Assembly (NCBI GenBank): GCA_937898625.1 | Contig: CALEJF010000030.1 | Coordinates: 1-64,000, forward strand | Direction of reading: 5' to 3' | DNA: 64,000 nt | From: an uncultured Clostridia bacterium | GTDB taxonomy: Bacteria > Bacillota > Clostridia > Oscillospirales > Acutalibacteraceae | Part shown: positions 43,609 through 51,800 of the stretch, piece after piece | Position numbering within the stretch: the first letter of the stretch is position 1 | How the letters are laid out: each line of letters begins with the position of its first letter | Made by a program: the position numbers and the translations under genes | Notes under the pieces: model-generated | What the model was told of the DNA's origin: nothing | Database searches by the model: none | Seen by the model: only the letters and a program-made list of their open reading frames with translations

Positions 43609-44095
43609 AACATTAGTTAATGAAATGATGGCACTTTTGCAGAATAAAATTCCTGAGGAATTAGTGGCTTTTGTTATTTCACTTTTCCCTGTCCTTGAGT
43701 GCCGTGGCGGTATGATTGCGGCAAGACTTATGGAAATTCCGTTTATGACGGCATTTTTACTTTGTTATCTTGGCAATATGCTACCAATTCCATTCATCCT
43801 TCTTTTTATCAAGAAGATTTTTGAGTTTCTTCGCCGTTTCAGTTTCTTTGAAAAAATCATCAAGAGATTTGAGGCAAAAGCTGAAAAAAATGCAGATAAA
43901 ATTTTGCGTTACAAATCTTGGGGACTTCTCATTTTCGTTGCAGTTCCACTTCCCGGAACAGGCGGTTGGACAGGTGCTTTAATGGCAGCGCTTCTTGATA
44001 TTCCGTTTAAGCGAGCATTACCGGTTATCACACTTGGTGTGTTGATTGCAGGTTTTATTATGTCAGGTCTTACATACGGAATTTTCCAGATGTGA
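43601..44095 (+). CDS. Small multidrug-export-like membrane protein (COG2426)
   Basis: A 164-residue protein with four or five helices and the family features PVLECRGGMIAARLM (re-entrant hairpin) and VAVPLPGTGGWTGALMAALL. It belongs to the DedA-related group labelled small multi-drug export protein; true transport substrate unknown. It overlaps the Nudix gene by 8 bases. A strong terminator follows. Confidence 0.88.
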   Translation: MTETLVNEMMALLQNKIPEELVAFVISLFPVLECRGGMIAARLMEIPFMTAFLLCYLGNMLPIPFILLFIKKIFEFLRRFSFFEKIIKRFEAKAEKNADKILRYKSWGLLIFVAVPLPGTGGWTGALMAALLDIPFKRALPVITLGVLIAGFIMSGLTYGIFQM

Positions 44096-44144
44096 TTGTA
44101 AAAAAACTTTAAACTTTCGTGCATCACATTTTAATAAAAAACTA

Positions 44145-44183
44145 ACACCACAGATTTTATCATTAATCTGTGGTGTGTTTTTA
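44145..44183 (+). terminator. Terminator after the exporter gene
   Basis: ACACCACAGATT (44145-44156) pairs with AATCTGTGGTGT (44165-44176), then GTTTTTA. Confidence 0.85.
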
Positions 44184-44218
44184 TGTTAAAGTTTATATTT
44201 ACTTGACTATTTCAAATT

Positions 44219-45145
44219 TTACATTTCAATTTCTGCAGTAACCATAAAGTGGTCTGAAACATAGGAATTATCCCATTTTTCGTCGTGGACAGTGTAGTTT
44301 TTTACAGTAAGTCCTTTATCTGCAAAAATATAGTCAATAGGTTTATCCTCAAGTATTTTGCCCCAGCCGTGATAAGTAGCATTCTTTTTACCGTTTTCAG
44401 ATATGTCATAGGCATTTACAAAGCCTTTGTCTTTAAGTGCTTTAACGGCAAGCCCGTCAGGATATTGGTTGAAATCCCCTGTGACAATTGTTGGGATTTC
44501 CCCGTATTTTTCCTTCATTTTCTCTGCCTTTTCTGCTATGAGATTTCCACCCAGATTCTGTGCTTCGGTGCTTACATGGTCAAGATGTGTGTTGAAATGA
44601 GCAAAAATCTTGCCTGTATTTTTATTTTTAAGCACAACATAGGAACAGATTCTGTTACAAGCTGCGTTTTCATATTTGGATTCTTGTTCAGGTGTAAGTG
44701 AAATCCAGAATGTATCACTTTCAACAAGTTCAAATTTATCTTTAAGATAGAAAATACCACTCATTTCAGAGGTTTCTTCCTTACTGTCACCGCCTCGTTT
44801 AACCCCGTAGTAGGCATATTGTGGTAAAAGCTCTTTCATTTTACCTTCCCAGTTGCTGTTAAGCTCTTGCACACCTAGAACATCAGGTAAATAATAATTG
44901 ATTTGTTGTGCAAAAAGATGGGCACGGCGGGTTGTGTATGTACCTTCAATAAAACTTCCCCAAGGAGCAGCCGTGTTATAACTTGCAACAATTAAGGACT
45001 CATTATTCTTTATTCTTTGCTCTGCAGAATTGATTTTTACATCGGGCGTCATAGGGAAAATTCCAAAAAAAACACCTGTGGCAATTCCTAACGCAGAAAC
45101 AATTGCGACGGAAGAAATAATTAATGTTTTGACCTTTTTATTCAT
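44219..45145 (-). CDS. Membrane-anchored endonuclease/exonuclease/phosphatase family protein
   Basis: A 308-residue EEP-fold phosphohydrolase with an N-terminal membrane anchor (about 7-30). Metal and catalytic residues lie in ASYNTAAPW, GVQELNSNW, HFNTHLDHVS, VTGDFNQYPDG and SDHFMV, in the canonical order of DNase I-like enzymes. ATG 45145 follows AAAGGA; the upstream extension is dropped. Possible nuclease or phospholipid/inositol phosphatase at the cell surface. Confidence 0.9.
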   Translation of the reverse strand: MNKKVKTLIISSVAIVSALGIATGVFFGIFPMTPDVKINSAEQRIKNNESLIVASYNTAAPWGSFIEGTYTTRRAHLFAQQINYYLPDVLGVQELNSNWEGKMKELLPQYAYYGVKRGGDSKEETSEMSGIFYLKDKFELVESDTFWISLTPEQESKYENAACNRICSYVVLKNKNTGKIFAHFNTHLDHVSTEAQNLGGNLIAEKAEKMKEKYGEIPTIVTGDFNQYPDGLAVKALKDKGFVNAYDISENGKKNATYHGWGKILEDKPIDYIFADKGLTVKNYTVHDEKWDNSYVSDHFMVTAEIEM

Positions 45146-45202
45146 AACACAATTTCCTTTCGTGTGAGAGATTTGCCTCACTAAATTGGAGTTTTAGAAT
45201 TC

Positions 45203-45279
45203 TGGTGCGCTCGACTGGAATCGAACCAGCGGCCTTCAGAGTCGGAGTCTGACGCTCTATCCAACTGAGCTACGAACGC
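45203..45279 (-). tRNA. tRNA-Arg (CCG)
   Basis: On the minus strand the acceptor GCGTTCG pairs with CGAGCGC (G-T pairs allowed), the D-arm is TAGCTCAGTTGGATAGAGC, the anticodon loop CTCCGAC has CCG (plus bases 45243-45245), the T-arm is CTGGTTCGATTCCAG and CCA is encoded. Confidence 0.95.
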
Positions 45280-45284
45280 ATTTT

Positions 45285-45352
45285 GAATTATGAGTGCGGA
45301 ATGCGTAATTGTTTTGTCAGTTGGTTTGTTTTTAATTACGAATTACGCATTG
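45285..45352. repeat. AATTACGCATT-type palindromic repeat
   Basis: GCGGAATGCGTAATT (45297-45311) and AATTACGAATTACGCATTGC (45332-45351) are inverted relatives, and the unit ATTACG recurs. Simple intergenic repeat between tRNA-Arg and ychF. Confidence 0.55.
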
Positions 45353-45368
45353 CGAATTACGATTTGTT

Positions 45369-45395
45369 ATTCCGATTTATACATTAAATCGGAAT
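45369..45395 (-). other. Hairpin across the ychF stop codon
   Basis: ATTCCGATTTA (45369-45379) and TAAATCGGAAT (45385-45395) are perfect inverted repeats; the ychF stop lies in one arm. No T run follows, so its terminator activity is doubtful. Confidence 0.45.
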
Positions 45396-46471
45396 AATAC
45401 GATGTCTCCATCCTTCATAACATATTCTTTACCTTCACTGCGAACAAGACCTTTTTCCTTGGCTGCCTGCATTGTGCCGTTTGCCATAAGGTCATCGAAG
45501 TGAATAACTTCTGCACGGATGAAGCCACGCTCAAAGTCAGTGTGAATTTTACCTGCTGCCTGAGGTGCTTTTGTACCTTTTTTGATTGTCCAAGCTCTTA
45601 CTTCAGGTTGACCAGCAGTCAAGTATGAGATAAGTCCCAAAAGGTTGTATGAACGCTGAATGAGTAGGTCAAGACCTCCCTGCTCAATGCCTAAATCAGA
45701 GAGGAACATTTCTTTTTCTTCTTTACTGAGTTCTGCAATCTGTGCTTCAAGTTCAGCACAAATCGGGAGAGTTTCTGCACCTTCTGCTTCTGCAAGTTTG
45801 CAAACTGCATTATATCTTACATTATCTTCAATATTGTTTGCAAAGTCATCCTCGCTCATATTACAAGCATAGATAATTGGCTTTGATGAGAGAAGTGCAA
45901 CAGTCGAAAGAATTTCTTTTTCTTCTTCATCCATTTCAACTGCACGAGCATTAACGCCGTTTTCGAGTTCTCCACGAAGTCTTTTAAGAAAATCAACCTC
46001 CTTTTGGAGTGATTTGTCACCTTTAAGGTCTTTTTCACTCTTTGTGATTCTTCTGTCAAGAATTTCAATGTCGGACAGAATTAATTCAAGGTTAATTGTT
46101 TCAATATCACGCTGTGGGTCAATACTACCTTCAACATGGATAATATCGTCATTATCAAAGCAACGGACAACATGAATAATCGCATCAACTTCACGAATGT
46201 GAGAAAGGAATTTATTGCCGAGACCTTCACCCTTTGATGCGCCCTTTACAAGACCTGCGATATCAACAAATTCAATAGTTGCAGGAGTGATTTTTGCAGG
46301 GTTATACATCTCTGCAAGTTTGTCGATTCTGTAATCCGGCACAGCAACAACACCAACATTTGGCTCAATTGTGCAGAAAGCATAGTTTGCAGACTGTGCA
46401 CCTGCGTTTGTGATTGCATTAAAAAGTGTACTTTTACCTACATTTGGTAAACCAACAATACCTAATTTCAT
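45377..46471 (-). CDS. ychF: Redox-regulated ATPase YchF (Obg-like)
   Basis: A 364-residue universal P-loop ATPase. The Walker A is GLPNVGKSTLFNAIT (6-20), the G3-like motif VDIAGLVKGASKGEGLGN lies near 69, and the NxxE replacement of the G4 motif (ACNMSEDDF) near 204 marks the ATP-preferring family. The C-terminal TGS domain includes TIKKGTKAPQAAGKIHTDFERGF. It acts on ribosomes and in stress responses. Start ATG 46471 behind GGAAAGGA. Confidence 0.96.
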   Translation of the reverse strand: MKLGIVGLPNVGKSTLFNAITNAGAQSANYAFCTIEPNVGVVAVPDYRIDKLAEMYNPAKITPATIEFVDIAGLVKGASKGEGLGNKFLSHIREVDAIIHVVRCFDNDDIIHVEGSIDPQRDIETINLELILSDIEILDRRITKSEKDLKGDKSLQKEVDFLKRLRGELENGVNARAVEMDEEEKEILSTVALLSSKPIIYACNMSEDDFANNIEDNVRYNAVCKLAEAEGAETLPICAELEAQIAELSKEEKEMFLSDLGIEQGGLDLLIQRSYNLLGLISYLTAGQPEVRAWTIKKGTKAPQAAGKIHTDFERGFIRAEVIHFDDLMANGTMQAAKEKGLVRSEGKEYVMKDGDIVLFRFNV

Positions 46472-46486
46472 AATATCATCCTTTCC

Positions 46487-46529
46487 GCTCCTTCTCAGAG
46501 GGAGCTGTCTGCGAAGCAGACTGAGGGAG
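46487..46529 (-). repeat. DUF559-type palindromic repeat without the nuclease gene
   Basis: The reverse complement of the repeat at 13733-13776: the last 32 bases (from GAGGGAGCTGTCTGCGAAGC to the end) are identical, and the first part has a short deletion. It lies between the ychF start and its promoter. Confidence 0.85.
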
Positions 46530-46554
46530 TTTAAATATAAATTTCTAAAAAAAT

Positions 46555-46594
46555 ATTATACACTATTGATGAAAAATTTTCAATAGTGTATAAT
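46555..46594. promoter_or_regulatory. Perfectly symmetric divergent promoters (ychF and tcdA)
   Basis: A 15-base perfect inverted repeat, ATTATACACTATTGA (46555-46569) and TCAATAGTGTATAAT (46580-46594). On the plus strand TTGATG (46566-46571), 17 bases, TATAAT (46589-46594); on the minus strand TTGAAA (46583-46578), 17 bases, TATAAT (46560-46555). The two promoters overlap completely, each -35 lying inside the other's spacer. Confidence 0.75.
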
Positions 46595-46606
46595 TTAACG
46601 CAACAA

Positions 46607-46691
46607 GTCATTCTGAGGAATGAAATGACGAAGAATCTCATTGGCATTATTGTTCACTTGAGTTGAGATTCTTCGCTACGCTCAGAATGAC
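46607..46691. repeat. TCATTCTGA palindromic element (MITE-like), copy 2
   Basis: Termini GTCATTCTGA and CTCAGAATGAC, inner arms GAAGAATCTC and GAGATTCTTCGC, 85 bases. Lies in the tcdA leader. Confidence 0.82.
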
Positions 46692-46730
46692 ACACAATTA
46701 ATTAACCACATTAAATAAGTTGGTGTTAAT

Positions 46731-47411
46731 ATGAATAAATTTTCTCGTACTGAAAGACTGATTGGTAAAGAAAACCTTGAAAAGTTAAAAAATAAAAACA
46801 TTATCATTTTCGGGCTTGGTGGTGTTGGCTCTTTTGTTGCCGAGGCTCTTGTTCGTTGCGGAATCGGCAGAATGACGGTTGTTGACAAGGACACGGTTGA
46901 CATTACAAACATTAATCGTCAGTTGTATGCCCTCCATTCAACAGTTGGCAGAAATAAGGCAGATGTTGCGAAAGAGCGAATTCTCGACGTTAACCCAAGC
47001 TGTGAAGTTACTGCTGTTGTTAAGATGTATTTGCCCGAAAACAGTGATGAATTTGACCTTTCGCAATATGATTATATTGTAGATGCGATTGATAATGTTA
47101 CTGCGAAAATCGATTTGGCAGTTAAATCGGAAAATTTGGGAATACCAATGATTGCATCAATGGGTACGGGTAACAAATTAGACCCGACAGCATTTAGAAT
47201 TACGGATATCTATAAGACAGATACCTGTCCTCTGTGTCGTGTTATGCGACGCGAATTAAAAGCTCGTGGTGTTAAGAAATTAAAGGTGATTTATTCAACA
47301 GAAATTCCTAAAAATGACGGTGAAAGAACGCCTGCAAGTATCTCTTTTGTGCCAAGCACAGCAGGACTTATAATTGCAGGGGAAGTTGTTAAGGATTTAA
47401 TAAAAGTGTAA
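46731..47411 (+). CDS. tcdA: tRNA threonylcarbamoyladenosine dehydratase
   Basis: A 226-residue ThiF/MoeB-like adenylating enzyme that converts t6A37 of tRNA to the cyclic ct6A form. The nucleotide-binding loop GLGGVGSFVAEALVRCGIG is at about 27-45 and DxDTVDITNINRQLYA follows; CPLCRVMRRELKARG near 165 is the TcdA-type crossover and metal region. ATG 46731 has a weak GGTG site. Transcribed from the symmetric divergent promoter. Confidence 0.92.
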   Translation: MNKFSRTERLIGKENLEKLKNKNIIIFGLGGVGSFVAEALVRCGIGRMTVVDKDTVDITNINRQLYALHSTVGRNKADVAKERILDVNPSCEVTAVVKMYLPENSDEFDLSQYDYIVDAIDNVTAKIDLAVKSENLGIPMIASMGTGNKLDPTAFRITDIYKTDTCPLCRVMRRELKARGVKKLKVIYSTEIPKNDGERTPASISFVPSTAGLIIAGEVVKDLIKV

Positions 47412-47414
47412 AAC

Positions 47415-47436
47415 TGAAAGTGGAAAGTGGAAAACG
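47415..47436 (+). repeat. Inverted flank of four-helix-bundle gene, left
   Basis: TGAAAGTGGAAAGTGGAAAA plus CG; inverted at 47859-47880 with one mismatch. Confidence 0.7.
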
Positions 47437-47453
47437 AAAGGTAAAAGTTTATT

Positions 47454-47806
47454 ATGAGCAGTATTATTGAGAAAAAAGTTTTGACTTTGCAGTTAGAATT
47501 GTGAATTTATATAAGCACCTGACCGCAGAGGAAAAAGAGTATGTTATGTCAAAACAACTTTTAAAAAGTGGAACAAGCATTGGTGCCAATGTTTCCGAAG
47601 GCGAACAAGGACAATCAAAAGCAGATTTTCATTTAAAAATGTGTATTGCATTAAAGGAAGCAAATGAAACATATTATTGGTTACGACTTTTGTTTGCCAC
47701 TGATTATTTAACGGAAAAAGAATATCTTTCAATAGAAATTGACATAAAAGAAATAATTGCTTTATTAACTTCAATATGCAAAACTACACAAAACAATCAA
47801 AAATGA
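47454..47806 (+). pseudogene. Four-helix-bundle protein (23S rRNA IVP family), frameshifted
   Basis: The family start is visible from ATG 47454 (MSSIIEK), but after the run of six A (47472-47477) the frame must shift by one base to continue as SFDFAVRIVNLYKHL..., SGTSIGANVSEG and LLTSICKT. In the ATG frame translation ends at 47504. One missing A in the homopolymer explains everything. The remaining open part could start at GTG 47501, but that would remove the first half of helix 1. Full length would be about 118 residues. It may be a recent pseudogene, a phase-variable gene, a slippage site, or a sequencing error. It lies between inverted repeats. Confidence 0.8.
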
Positions 47807-47858
47807 TTTTCGTTTTCCAATTCCCACTTTTAAATTGCGTCGCAGACCCATCGTTTTC

Positions 47859-47880
47859 CGTTTTCCACTTCCCACTTTCA
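47859..47880 (-). repeat. Inverted flank of four-helix-bundle gene, right
   Basis: CGTTTTCCACTTCCCACTTT plus CA, the inverse of 47415-47436 (21 of 22 bases). A further TCGTTTTCCAATTCCCACTT at 47810-47829 is a second partial copy. Confidence 0.7.
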
Positions 47881-47899
47881 ACTTTTAACAATTTATTCA

Positions 47900-47928
47900 T
47901 TGACTTGAAAATATTAAAATAGTAAAAT
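47900..47928 (+). promoter_or_regulatory. Promoter of the ABC ATPase gene
   Basis: TTGACT (47900-47905), 17 bases, TAAAAT (47923-47928). Confidence 0.65.
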
Positions 47929-47967
47929 ATTGGCAATACTTTTCAAAAGACATTTTGAGGTGATACA

Positions 47968-48651
47968 ATGAGTCTTATTGAGATTCGTGATATGTATAAA
48001 ATATATAATCCCGGTGAAAATGAGGTTCGCGCCATTGACGGTGTGAATCTTACCATTGAGCACGGTGAATTCGTTGCTATTATCGGTCAATCCGGTTCGG
48101 GTAAATCAACACTTATGAATATGTTGGGACTTTTGGATGTGCCCACAAGCGGTAAATATCTTCTTAACGGCAAGGATGTTGATGGTCTTTCTGACGACGA
48201 ACTTTCAGAAATCCGCAACAAGGAAATTGGCTTTATTTTCCAAGGCTTTAACCTTGTTACAAGCCTTACAGCCGTAGAAAATGTTGAGTTACCATTGGTT
48301 TATCGTGGTATGAAAAAGGACGAGAGAAACAAGCTTGCTATTGAGGCTCTTGACAGAGTTGGACTCTCCCACCGCCTTGACCATTTGCCAAAGCAGATGT
48401 CGGGTGGTCAGCAACAGAGAGTTGCTATAGCACGAGCAGTTGCAGCAAGACCTCCCATTATTCTTGCCGACGAGCCCACGGGTAATCTTGACTCACATTC
48501 AGGTGTTGAGGTTATGAAAATTCTTCACGAGCTTCACGAAGAGGGAAGAACAGTTATACTCATTACCCATGATAATGATATCGCAAGTGAAGCACAGCGT
48601 GTTATCCGTATTCAGGATGGTCAGATTGTTTCGGATATTATAAACAGATAA
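47968..48651 (+). CDS. ABC transporter ATPase, MacB/LolD type
   Basis: A 227-residue ATPase. Walker A is GQSGSGKST (38-46), the signature is MSGGQQQRVAIARA near 139, Walker B ILADEPTGNLD near 161 and the His switch in LITHD near 196. The sequence is close to the MacB/LolD/FtsE group, which normally works with an FtsX-like permease. None follows: a terminator comes next. The permease is either elsewhere or the ATPase is an orphan. ATG 47968 follows GAGGTGA. Confidence 0.93.
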   Translation: MSLIEIRDMYKIYNPGENEVRAIDGVNLTIEHGEFVAIIGQSGSGKSTLMNMLGLLDVPTSGKYLLNGKDVDGLSDDELSEIRNKEIGFIFQGFNLVTSLTAVENVELPLVYRGMKKDERNKLAIEALDRVGLSHRLDHLPKQMSGGQQQRVAIARAVAARPPIILADEPTGNLDSHSGVEVMKILHELHEEGRTVILITHDNDIASEAQRVIRIQDGQIVSDIINR

Positions 48652-48715
48652 TTCAAATTTGTTTATTTAAATTATATATAATATAATTTATTAATAAAAA
48701 AATAATAAAATATAG

Positions 48716-48753
48716 AGAAAATGTTGCCAAAAAGTGTAGCATTTTCTTTTTTT
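48716..48753 (+). terminator. Terminator of the ABC ATPase gene
   Basis: AGAAAATGTTGC (48716-48727) pairs with GTAGCATTTTCT (48736-48747), followed by TTTTTT. Confidence 0.8.
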
Positions 48754-48813
48754 ATGTGATAAAATTTTTATGATTATTTTGTAATCGCCCAAAAACATTT
48801 AGGAGGACGAAAA

Positions 48814-51800
48814 ATGAACAAGACATTCAAAAGAATTCTCTGTGTAGTTCTTGCCATTGTTATTGCAGCTGTTGGCATTCCTTTTACAGCAATTGCATCA
48901 ACAAAGGAAACTGTGAATTTTGGTATTTTATCCGATACTCACTATTTCGCAGAAACATCAATGGGAGAAACAGAGGAAGACAAACAAGAGTTTGTTGATA
49001 TGATGCTTCTCAACAACTCAACAACAGGATTTGCTCCTGCTCTTACAGATGCTGCTTTGGCAAACCTTGCCTTAAAAGCAAAGAATGGTGAAATTGATTT
49101 CCTTTTGCTTCCCGGTGACCTTACAAGAAATGCTGAATATGCAGCGCACAAGGAATTAGCAGGTAAACTTGCACAGTTTGAAGCAGAAACAGGTATCCCT
49201 GCATTTGTTATCAATGGTAACCACGATATCAATAATAATCGTTCAATGATTTACGATGGTGAGGAACTTCTTACATCAAAGAAACATCCTGAACTTCGTG
49301 ATGAGCTTGACACAACACCTGAAGAATTTGAAGAAATCTACAAAGATTTTGGTTATTCACAAGAAGGTGACGGATATTACAGTCGTTATAAGGAAAAAGC
49401 AGAAAATTCAGAGGGTTCACTCTCTTATGCAACTGATATTAACGAAGATTATCGACTTATTGCTATTGATGCTATGATGTACTCAGCTGATAATACTGCT
49501 TCAGGTGAAAGTGAGCAGGAAACAGGCGGTCAAATGTCTGATGCGCTTCTTGCATGGGCAGTGGCTGAAACTGAAAAAGCTGTTAAAGACGGTAAAACTG
49601 TTATCGGTATGATTCATAATAACCTTATCCCTCACTTTGAAGTACATGTTGATATTCTTGACCAGTTTGTACTTTTTGGTTGGGAAAAAATTGCTGATAA
49701 TCTTGCAAAAGCAGGTATGCACTACATCATAACAGGTCATACACATATGCAGGATGCTGCATCTTTTGTAACTGATAGTGGTGATGAAATCCACGAGATT
49801 ATTACATCTTCAATCCTCAGTTATCCTAACCAGTTCAGAACTGTTTCTATGGATACATATGCAACAGGCAGAATTGAATGTGAATATCATACACACGATG
49901 TTGACGAGGTTGTTCCTGTTTATGTTGATGGTGTTGCACAGGCAAAACCATTCAAATATCAAACATGGGCTTATAACTTTGGTGGCGACAACATTAAGAA
50001 TTTTGTAACAAACCTTTTACAGTATCAGCTTCTTTACGGCTTCGGTAAAGATGTTAAGGATGCGGGAGGTCTTTACAAATATCTTACAAACTTGCTTGAC
50101 TTTAACGAGCTTATGACAGACCTTATCGGAAACGAAATCCTTGGTGGTGTTTCAGCACTTGCAGTAAAGGCATTACTCCGTTCACTCTGTAATCAGGTTG
50201 AGGACGCTTACCTTTCAGATGTAAATGTTACACTCCATAAGGTTGACCCTATTCTTGATAAACTTTTAGGTATCGAAATTGCTGATGTACCATCAACTGC
50301 ATTTAAAGATACGCTTGGTTTTGGTGCAGAAGGCGAAAAGGGCACGCTCGGCGACCTTGCTTCAACTATCCTTGCCAACCACTGTGGCAACAACGAAGAC
50401 CCTAAAAATGATAAATTCCTTTTGAGCACTCTTGAGCGTTTTGATAACGGCGAAAACGCTGAAATCATCGTTGATGCACTTTTCGAAATCATTCTTGACG
50501 ATCTTCTCCTTAATACAATTCTTGAGGACATTAACATTGACCCTATTTCTCTTGGTATCAGTGGTTTAGATGATGATAATGTTAACGCTACTGTTGATTA
50601 CATTGACAGTATTGTTAGTCTCAAAGAACCTCTTTCACTTGACCTTGAAGATATTGTTTCTATCGTTCTTTCTCTTGGTGTTTTAGATGGCGATACTCTT
50701 AAAGATGTTGTTTATTCATTACTTGACGAGTATCTTACAGAGAGTCAGTATGATATTATCGACCAGGAATTCTACAGAATTATGAAAGACTTTACTCACG
50801 ATGAAAATCCTGGTTATATGGCTGACCATGAAGGTAAATTTGTTGTTGACGGTCCTGTTGAAGTACCTCTCAGCCAGAAGAATTTAAGGCTTCCTTCTCA
50901 TATTGCAGTAACTCTTGGTGAAGATGCAGCAACAGAGGTTAACATCAGCTATTATACAAAATACAGCATTACAGATTCTGATGTTCAGATTGTTCCTTAC
51001 TCACAAAATCCTGATTTCAGTAAGGGCACAACAGTTGATGTTGACATTACAACAGAATGTGATGTTGAAACATTACGCGAATGGCCTGCAATCGACTTAG
51101 GCTTTATCGGTATCATCTACCATAAGGAATATGTAAACCGCCACTATGTAAACATTTCGGGACTTGAGCCTGATACAAAATATTGCTATCGTCTTGGCGA
51201 TGCGGACAGAGGTTGGTGGAGCGAAACAGGTGTTATTGACACTGCTGACAATTCAGACAGCTTCTCATTCTTCCATATGACTGACCCACAGTCAACAACT
51301 GAAAAGCAGTATAACGAGGTATTTGCTCCTGCAGTTGAACTTGCATTCAAGAACCACAGTGCAGACTTTATTGTAGGCACTGGTGACTTTGTTGACGATG
51401 GCAGAAGCTTTATCCAGTGGCAGAGAATGTTCAATTCTACTGATGTGCTTATGGATACTATTTTAATGGGTGTAGCAGGTAATCACGAAGAAAAGGGCGA
51501 TGATGCACTTGCTAACTACTTCATTACTCCTAACACACCTGAACAGGATAAAACAACCGGTGTTTATTATTCATTTGATTACAACAATGCTCATTTCGTT
51601 GTTCTTAACACAAATAATCTTGGTGAGGACGATGGACTTAATGCAGAGCAGATAGAATGGCTTATTGAGGATATGAATGCATCCGATGCAGATTGGAAAT
51701 TTGTAGCACTTCATAAAGCACCATATTCAAACGGTTCACACTATGATGATGACGATGTAATCCAAATTCGCGCACAACTTCAATCTCTTATGCCTGAACT

